DNA from: Chara braunii
Lineage: Eukaryota; Streptophyta; Charophyceae; Charales; Characeae
DNA: 27,224 bases
Assembly (NCBI GenBank): GCA_003427395.1
Contig: BFEA01000160.1
Location: 1,457,312 to 1,484,535 of the forward strand
Direction of reading: 5' to 3'
Shown piece after piece: positions 20,254-27,224 of this stretch. The first letter of the stretch is position 1. Each line of letters opens with the position of its first letter. The notes under the pieces are model-generated. The model saw only the letters and a program-made list of their open reading frames with translations. It did not search any database and was not told where the DNA came from. The position numbers and the translations under genes were made by a program.

Positions 20254-22947
20254 TCAGCCTGTTCCCCATTGGGGCTTCTTGAAATATGGAACTATGTGTG
20301 CAGTGTCGATTATAGTATCCGTAGAAATTACGCTGTTGAGGTGTCGATCATTTGCTTTCTCCCACTTCACAACCTTGCATGCCGTAGTGACANAGGGCTC
20401 GTTCCTGATTTCTTTATACCAGTGTACATATGCACACTCAAATGTGTGAACCTCTTCACCTCACTGACCTTGTACGACGAAAAACATACCCACTGATGCA
20501 TACCACAACTCTCCTTCTACAACTCTGACACATACATCGTTGTGGACAGGCCGACCGTGAAACCGTGGTGAAGCTCTGGCTATTTGTACCATTGATCCCC
20601 TGATACTTCCATCGTCGGTGCATGCAATTGCAAGGTGCGTCCTTGTTTTGATCACTGTCTCGTCCATGGGGGGATGACATTCGTTTTCGTTGAAAAATAC
20701 TGATAACGCAGCTCTGAAATTCTCTCTATACGATATGTTCTCAAGAGTGAATGCATCCTCTTCACTCCTGCCTTCACTAGCGTTTGCGGAGACATTCTGT
20801 AAAGAAAACCATTTCAAACGCAGTGTGGCTTTGTTTCTTGCAGACAAGGTGTTTGTTTCACTTGTCTCGGCATTGCTGACAGCAGACCAGTTCTCCGTTT
20901 CCCTGATCTTTTGTCGACGTATACATTCTGTTTCGTCTTGTAAAGCGATAGATCGACGGACATGGTCTACCATCTGCGGTGTAGCCTGTCTGCGATTTGA
21001 TGATCGATAAGGATCTTTGCAAAATGTAATATGATGATGCTCTCACACATCGGCTGCGAATATGTCCGGGAGCCCTGACCGCTCCACGCATGCCCTGAAC
21101 TTGTTGAGATCATGCATCTTTGGCAATTTTCATCGTGATGCTTGATATCGGTCCATGTAAGTTTTCACATAATACATAAAATCACCTAACAATTCGTCCG
21201 AGTAATCGAGAGAAGCTACTGTGTGCGACGCCCTCCAAAAAAATGTCATATAAAATTTCATAAGCTTGCAGAAACACTTCGTCAACCGCTTCCCTGCTCT
21301 ACCCTTCACTACATTGTGAACCACGAACATCACCACGGTCATCACGGAGCGATTCTGCTTCGCCTCGAATCTACCTTCTTTGGAAAAGAAATCACTACCT
21401 GTGCGTGCAGGCAATACAAGTCCTGGATATGTGTTTACGCATCGTTCGCTTATGCACTGGAGCCTTGCATCTAGTTCTGCTAATATTTCTGTGTTAGGAG
21501 TTCCGGGAAGTTTTTCTCTTGCAGCCTCACGAAAGGCATCTATCATATGTAAAAATATTTCATGCTCTATCGTGTGCATCCTATCCGGTTGAAGTGTCAG
21601 ATAATAATCCATCAACGGGTCGTCGCCCTCTGACCCTTTGTAAACCCCCCACAACCCATTCGCGAAAATATATCTGTGTAATCCACACTCTTGAAGACGC
21701 TCCTGTGCAGCATGACGGATGTCGGGAGTCGAAGAAATTCTGGAGTCATGTATTACTGCTTTGTCAGACTCCTCTGATCTGTTGTTGCTTTCAAAATCAG
21801 CGTACATGTCCATGTCTGACTTTGCAACCGTGCAGGTGGGGGAGCGACCAAATTTGACGCCTGCTAGCGCACACCTCTCTGGATAATCTTGGATATTGTT
21901 CAGAAGGAAAGGATGCACCGTGATTTCACCGAGGTCGTGTGTACGAACGACGACACCCTCGTGTGATGCGTCCTTAGCAGCCTGTAAAACCATGGAGAGA
22001 GCTTCATGGAATACTACGCTTTTACGTTTTCTGAACTGAGAGGATTGTTGGTCCCAATCTGCGTCTTTTGGCCTGTGTGTCAGAATTGGCAAGTACGCTA
22101 GAAGTGTGGCCTCTGTTGCCCTATCGGCAACACACATCATGAGTGGATATGCTATTTGTTTCATTCTGCCATCCACATGTATTTTGTCTGAGTACAACGA
22201 AAAAGGAACCACATACCTTTGTTGCCCGCTTATGTCCAACCCCTTCGTTGTGCGCCATGTGTTTTGTACGTGCCTCCGCATCGATGCCATTATGGCACCT
22301 GTTATTGGACTATTCTGATCTGTCTCTGTCGGAACTTCTATNACTAATTTGTTCTTTGATCTGAATCCACGTTCTAGTAACGACAAGAATGTCGTCTTCC
22401 AATCACGGAACCACAACTTTNCGTGCGCATCTTGTGGNCAATCTTCCTTCCTCATATCTACTTCTTGCCATGCGTTAACCCCTGCTTNTCGACCTGTCCA
22501 CTGTAGACACTCTTTTCCTGTGCGAAAAGGTATCGAGCGAGGATCGAAGTGTGGATTACGGACTATTGCAAGTAACGCATCCATATCTGTGAGATATAAT
22601 CCTAGTCCCCCTTTTGCCGATAACATCATTGCTGCTATTTTTCGTGCAGAGTCATAATGTATAACATTCTCATTATGACCTGCGACCCCGTTGTGTAATT
22701 CATCATCGTCAACATTTTCATTGAAAGGTTCACTTCCTGTTCCCGCGTGGATGGTTCCTTGAATGTCTGCTGGAGCTGGATCATCATCTCTGTCATCCCC
22801 TGTCGGTACCATGTTCTCATCACCACTAGATGATGACGCCAGGTCAATGATACTTGCAGGGCATCCTTGTGATCGATGTGAGTTCATAGCTTGTGTACTT
22901 CCAAATGCACGGCCGCAATCACATGTCATGTATCTATGTGCCGTCAT
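20254..22947 (-). pseudogene. Plavaka-like transposase with three in-frame TGA codons (gene 2)
   Basis: A single frame of 897 codons runs from ATG 22947 to the stop at 20254, broken only by TGA at 21130, 21043 and 20461. A C-terminus-type zinc finger of the form C-x-C-x11-H-x4-C (residues 9-29) comes first. The catalytic region follows with FSLYSDKIHVDG (253-255 SDK), THDLGE (337-341), IQDYPERCALAG (354-359) and SPTC (369-372), then PDRMHTIEHEIF (454-465). After the first TGA the frame reads LPKMHDLNKF..., after the second EHHHITFCKDPYRSSNRR, and after the third FECAYVHWYKEI...DTAHIVPYF. These match, in order, the blocks I know from Plavaka transposases (CACTA/EnSpm superfamily): the SDK-T, G-DYPEQ, PDxLHQ, K-PKxHxL, HI-xxK-xYRxSN and final ALVxWF...AHLIP segments. 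Five N positions fall inside. An open frame beginning with GTG at 22974 lies upstream; I prefer the ATG. It would cut and join element ends in the nucleus. Confidence 0.8.
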
Positions 22948-24136
22948 CGTCAACTGCAATTCCTCGTACTGCACTTTCTTTGTTACATATTATGTGTGAG
23001 AGTCCTGGTAATATATGAATGGAAAAGATCAACCTTTTCATATCAGTTGTTACTCGTCTACGAGGTCGACAATTTTGCAGTGCAGTATTTTTTTTTTTTC
23101 CCCCCCTGTTATTTCGCAAACATACACATCCATATCTTTATGATGGAGAGCAATTCGTTTTTTCGTCCTCGCAGATAAGGCACACAATTCAAGTTCTCGC
23201 TCATGTTGCATCTCCTTCCAAGCCTTCACATATGTTTATAGTATCAATTTCGTTGTTTGCAGAACGGGTAAAAAAAAAAAAAAAAAAAAATTCCCCGTTA
23301 CTCCTTGCCCCCGCGTGCATTTATGAACACACATGCGATACAGCAAGGACCAGAATCATACGCAGAAGAGAGGCCTGAACCATACCTTGAACGTGAGGTT
23401 ATAAGGGTCCACTTTCGTCGTATGCGTAGCAGGGTCGGCAGGTGCGCTATTTTTCGTCTTTGAATGACGAGGTTGTAAAAAAGAGAGTGGCGCACTTGCC
23501 AACCTCCATGTACAGAAGGAACACAGAGCGGTCCATGGGCGAGCGGGTACGAAGACGAGGAAGATGAGCAATATCCATCGGATCATGCTTGGAACGAAAG
23601 GCATACACGACGAACTCATGTCATGTTGTGCACATCCAAACTCTACGAGAGGGCATGACATACCACATCCTCACTGACACACAATTCCCATAACATAAGT
23701 CAAATAACAAGGTAAAGGTTCGCACACAGAATTGAGGTCATGCCCGTTACGAGGCGACTTTCACTAAAGTTATATCTCACGCATTCCAAATTTAGGACGT
23801 GTTCGTCGGCGATCTCAAAAAAAAAAAAAACGAAAAAAAAAAATGATAAAATAAAAAAAAGAAAAAACAAAAAAAAAACATAAAAATTTACTTTTCAATT
23901 ACAAATAACTGTGTCCTGCTTATAACAGTGGCGACATGTTTGATGGAAAAAAAGAAAAACAAATAGAAAAAAAAATATATATAAAAGTAAAATACAAACA
24001 AAAAGCTCGTTTCCCCTCCTCGTGTTTGAAATAATTACCAAATACAACATCGAACTTTTAAACCTCTATTACAAAAAGTTCCTACTAATTTATTATGCGT
24101 GATCTTTGTAATCCTTGTCAAGGACAAAATGATCAA
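22948..24136. other. Intergenic region upstream of the transposase
   Basis: No gene is recognised. The stretch has poly-A/poly-T runs (23085-23106, 23269-23290, 23818-23880), one full palindrome at 23433-23504, and A/T-rich sequence. The short open stretches on both strands are low-complexity and not conserved-looking. The transposase promoter should lie here. Confidence 0.5.
23433..23504. repeat. 72-bp palindrome family, copy upstream of the transposase
   Basis: The arms are GGTCGGCAGGTGCGCT and GGCGCACTTGCCAACC, with core word GAGGTTGTAAAAAAGAGAG. The flank AGGTTATAAGGGTCCACTT just before it matches the flank of the units in the right-hand array (GAGGGTTAATGGACCCGCTT), so the copy carries part of the larger 200-bp unit. 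Confidence 0.8.
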
Positions 24137-25656
24137 CTACCCTGCACCGGGCCCTAGATTTCTGGAGATAGTAGACATGATAGCTGTAGCATTTGACAAA
24201 CCAGGGTGGACATCATGACCATCAGCACGAGCAACTGCTCCAGCAATTACACAACCCAGGTTATCGCCCCATCCTTCGTATGTACACATAACAACCTTTT
24301 TATTTACCAGCACAAACCATGACTTCCCACCACAAGAAAAGTCATTCCCCGTCTGACATGTTCTCATGAGTGATGAGACTGCTAGCTGCATTAGCTTTCC
24401 ATCGGGGGACGCCGATCCATCAACGATACGTAAAGCGGGATGCGGCTCACTGTATTGTCTTGCCAACCTCAGCACGACATGACACCATCCTGCTTCACTG
24501 CTGTCCTTTGACTCCAGAATCTTGCAGAAGTCCTCGTCGATGTATGCATCTGCAACAAGTTTCTCGTTGAAGATGTCGAAACTTTCCGTGTCCACTTGTG
24601 CATCAAATGCCTCCTCTCCCTCACCCTGCCCTCTGCTATCAAATGTGCGAAAATGTTGCGACATGATAACAGGGTTTTTTCTGTTGTCACCATCATGAAC
24701 AAATGACCTCTCAAATTTTCTCTCCACGGCTTTGTTGGAGGTAGGATTCTCTTCCTGGCCAGCGGAATGAGACGAGTTCTGGAGCGTCCACTGCAGGATT
24801 AAATCCTCTGCTTTCACATCGTGCTTTGTTACTTTCTCTAAACCGCTATCCCCTCTGAACATGGCCACAACAAGTTTGGTTTATTGATGATTACGATCAC
24901 TACTGTCCTCCTCCTCCTCTACATAGCTCTTCTTACACTCTGCGGCGACGAGATCCCAACCCTGCTGTCGCTTGCGCTGCCTATCAACCTCTGTAGGAGC
25001 TGCACATATGGCTTGCGTTGCGCACTCGATTACACAATCTTGAACTAAGGTTGACATTGCATTGGACACAGAAGGAGGAGCTAAGGAGTATGTCACTGTT
25101 TCCCCTCCTGCAAGCACATCTGTGATCACAGAATGGAGGATGCAGTGAATGACATTTCTATCGCATTTACTTCTCCTGGTCAAATCCATAATTTGATCCA
25201 CAAGGAAGTACTCAATTCCATCAGCAATAATGACAGGCAACTCTGCAAGACAAGAGGGTTGCACACAATTTTTTAAGGGCAACTGCGACAAGGATAACAC
25301 CTCGGCCGCGCCCGGTTTCAACAGGGCGGCATTGAAGGGTAGCCTCAATTGTGCGGCACGTATCTTCGATTGCAGTTTTTTCCTAAACGCGGGTTTTGTG
25401 TACATACCACCTTTTTGGTGTTTATTCATATCGACATCCTTCTGTTCTGTGATCCAATCCAGAAATGGTTTCTCCATGTAAGATTGTATGTCAATCGGTC
25501 TGTTGGGGTGGGAAACCGTTGTCCTTTGTAGGAGGGGTGAGTGATGCAGCCTGTCCAGAAAGACGCTTACATCTTGCATGTTGTCGAGGTTGCGAGCAAC
25601 GGTTGCATCGACATCGATATGCACATGAAAATAACGAGGAACCTCTGTCTCAAGTG
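24137..25656 (-). pseudogene. Unknown transposon gene in one frame split by TAA (gene 1)
   Basis: I do not recognise this protein. Two open stretches, 25624-24881 (247 codons) and 24868-24137, share one frame and are separated only by TAA at 24881. The text ...DSSDRNHQ, stop, TKLVVAMFRGDSG may therefore be one protein of about 495 residues with a nonsense codon, or two adjacent ones (first ATG of the second at 24862). The frame opens upstream to 25656, where an acceptor-like TTGCAG lies, and a donor-like GAAG|GTATGT is at 25748, so a 5' exon is possible. The first half has a charged R/K region (FRKKLQSKIRAAQ) and a Cys-containing core (CVQPSCLAELPVIIADGIEYFLVDQIMD). The second half has an acidic linker, then a compact domain (LRIVDGSASPDGKLMQLAVSSL...KSWFVLVNKKVVMCTYEGW). 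A DNA-binding or assembly partner of the transposase, like CACTA TnpA, is possible but unproven. Confidence 0.5.
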
Positions 25657-26400
25657 CTGCAATTCGGCGTCGGAGTTATAATGCACAGAGGGCGTGGCAA
25701 ACTGCATCACCGTCTCTACCGCAATGATGTCATGTGAGGCCGACATACCTTCTTCCGCCTGTGAGATGCAACTGATTACGAAACGCAGTTATCGCCGTCC
25801 AATCTGAAGTTCAATAAACATCGAAAACAATGGAAAAACAAGTTATATACATATAATGTAGGACGAGAAAGTCGGCCTATGAGGTCGACTTTTGCCTGCG
25901 TACACACGCATGTGTGAGCAGTCATGCGTCGTCCCCAGACAGGGTGTCGGGCAGGGACAGTGCAAATCAAAAAAGAAAAAAAAGAAAAAAAAAATTATTA
26001 TCACGAATATACCAAATAATTACGGGAAAAAAAAAAAACTTGTTGTCATCCTTCATATCACACATCGATTGCAAACGACTTATTTCTGTATGTCCTCTAA
26101 TATAAAGAAAAAAATAAAAAATAAAAAAAAAATACAGAATATATATTCTCACCAACAATAACCTGCAATTGCATACCCCCCCTCTCCCCCCCCCCCCCGT
26201 TCATGGCAAGGAGAACCACACACAAAAAAAACATTACTTGTGAAGAATTCAATAAAAACAATTCGAATAAAATTCGAAGGGTGCCGGGGAGACCACCTCC
26301 AACACTTTGAGGTGACCTCCAGACGAACAGATAAGTACTCACTCATCGGGTCCAGAGACTCACAATAACCTTAACACATGCAACACATCGACAAGGGAAC
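25657..26400. other. Intergenic region upstream of gene 1
   Basis: No gene is seen. It contains A-rich runs (25970-26035, 26105-26135), a C run at 26189-26199, and the first copy of a 95-bp direct repeat (26036-26130). A possible small 5' exon of gene 1 would end at 25749. Confidence 0.45.
26036..26130 (+). repeat. 95-bp direct repeat, copy 1
   Basis: The stretch begins AAACTTGTTGTCATCCTTCA and ends in TGTCCTCTAATATAAA plus an A-rich run. It recurs at 27131-27224, offset 1095 bases, with only a few differences (for example CATATCACAC versus CATGTCACAC, GACTTATTT versus GACATATTT). Confidence 0.9.
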
Positions 26401-26409
26401 GCACACATA

Positions 26410-27130
26410 GATCAAAGGTTTGCGTCGGACGTCGTAGTTGAGGTTAAATGGGCGAAAGGTTGTGCAAAAGAGAACGGCGCACCTGCCGCCCACAATGATA
26501 GAATCCTATGTACTGCACCTTTCGGACGTCATCGGTTGCTCCTGTCTCAACGGATGATGCCTCACTTGCGACCTAGTAGTTAAGGGCACATGGACCCACT
26601 TCCCTTTGTAAGGAACCCCGGTCGGCAGGTGCGCTATCTTCTGACGTGCAAGGGGAAGGTTGTGCAGAATAGAACGCTGCACCTGCCGACCACAATGATG
26701 CAATCCTATTTACTGCACCTTTCGCCCGTCATCGCTAGGTCCCGTCTCAACGAATGCTGACTCACCTGCGAAGAGGTAGTTGACGGCGAATGGGTCCACT
26801 TCCCTTTACAAGGAACCCGGGTCGGCAGGTGCGTTGTCTTTTGACGTGCAAGCGAAAGGTTGTGCATAAGAGAACGGCGCACATGCCGACCACTACGATA
26901 TAATCATAGTCACTGCGCACCGGACCGTCATATATTGGTTATGGCTCAACGGATGGTGACTCGCTTGCAACCTTGTAGTTGAGGGTTAATGGACCCGCTT
27001 CCCTTTGCCTGTATTGCGGGTCGGCAGGTGCGCTGTCTTTTGACGTGCAAGCGAAAGGTTGTGCAAAAGAGAACGGCGCACCTGCTGACCACTACGACAT
27101 AATCCTGTTTACTGCACCTTTCGCCTCATA
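26410..27130. repeat. Tandem array of a 200-bp unit, each with a 72-bp palindrome
   Basis: Complete palindromes are at 26620-26691, 26820-26891 and 27019-27090, spaced 200 and 199 bases apart. A fourth, left-most unit keeps only the right arm (about 26471-26492). Between palindromes the units share AATGATGCAATCCTATTTACTGCACCTTTCG-type sequence, CCGTCATCG, CTCAACGGATG, GACTCACTTGC, GTAGTTGAGGG and GGACCCACTTCCCTTT. The palindrome core is conserved: TTTTGACGTGCAAGCGAAAGGTTGTGCAAAAGAGAACGG type. Confidence 0.9.
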
Positions 27131-27224
27131 AAACTTGTTGTCATCCTTCATGTCACACATCGATTGCAAACGACATATTTCTGTATGTCCTCTAATATAA
27201 AAATAAAATAAAATAAAAAATAAA
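27131..27224 (+). repeat. 95-bp direct repeat, copy 2 (cut by the window edge)
   Basis: Second copy of the sequence at 26036-26130, running into (AAAAT)n at the end of the window. The two copies bracket the palindrome array, so either the array is flanked by direct repeats or a unit of about 1.1 kb begins to repeat here. Confidence 0.9.

Larger units (their letters stand above)
14339..27090 (-). mobile_element. Plavaka-like (CACTA superfamily) DNA transposon with Ulp1 gene
   Basis: Four minus-strand genes lie between the first and last copies of the same 72-bp palindrome: an unknown two-part gene, a Plavaka-like transposase, a Ulp1 protease and a second unknown gene. Ulp1-type proteases accompany transposases in several CACTA, Mutator and KDZ elements, so the combination is credible. 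The ends are not proven. I find no CACTA-type terminal inverted repeat inside the window, and the right end may lie beyond 27224. All gene frames carry at least one stop or frame change, so this copy is not autonomous as assembled. A 620-base gap and several single N positions also affect it. Confidence 0.6.

Noticed and set aside
20461-22947. Reassigned genetic code or selenocysteine at TGA
   Set aside because: TAG and TAA interruptions occur in the same element, other genes end at TGA, and a TGA in LINE-B stands opposite Arg in LINE-A. Decay of CGA codons explains this more simply.
26620-27090. CRISPR-like array of regularly spaced palindromic repeats
   Set aside because: The spacers are themselves conserved between units, the period is 200 bases, and the context is eukaryotic transposon DNA. 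It is a tandem repeat, not CRISPR.

Overview
This is a eukaryotic nuclear window made almost entirely of transposable elements. I see no host housekeeping gene. Several things point to a plant-lineage genome: LINEs with AP-endonuclease, reverse transcriptase and a zf-RVT tail; a CACTA-superfamily DNA transposon with a Ulp1 protease gene; long GA/TC microsatellites; and nonsense codons that look like 5-methylcytosine decay. A charophyte alga such as Chara is my guess, which the sequence alone cannot prove.

Layout. 1-1206: T/A-rich sequence with a 3' fragment of a minus-strand LINE (about 660-1140). About 1207-9660: a near full-length minus-strand LINE (LINE-A), with 3' tail (AAAAG)n at 1213-1276, zf-RVT tail region 1584-2260, ORF2 (EN-RT) 2257-5706, ORF1 5636-7704, and a G-rich 5' leader with degenerate tandem repeats 7800-9100. 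9652-9906: a tRNA-derived SINE-like element. 9907-13399: a second, 5'-truncated and decayed minus-strand LINE (LINE-B), flanked by a 13-bp direct repeat. 13400-14338: no gene recognised.

About 14.3 kb to the right edge: a large DNA transposon, all genes on the minus strand. In transcription order these are a two-part unknown gene (25624-24137), a Plavaka-like (CACTA/EnSpm superfamily) transposase of 897 codons interrupted by three in-frame TGAs (22947-20254), a Ulp1/C48 SUMO-type protease with one frameshift (18953-17471), and a second unknown gene with one intron (17377-15437). Copies of a 72-bp imperfect palindrome with arms GGTCGGCAGGTGCG...CGCACCTGCCGACC lie upstream of the first three genes and beyond the 3' end of the last. 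They form a 200-bp tandem array at the right edge and a triplicated GA-linked array before the Ulp1 gene. A 620-bp N gap (14591-15210) lies inside a microsatellite.

The most interesting observations are: (1) the gene set plus palindrome family as a coherent mobile element; (2) a 6-bp-stem, 7-nt-loop hairpin repeated in the 3' UTRs of the LINEs, with compensatory base changes; (3) reading frames that run on in frame through single stops, mostly TGA, best explained by CGA-to-TGA methylation decay; and (4) the LINE-A endonuclease start encoded in the ORF1 frame.
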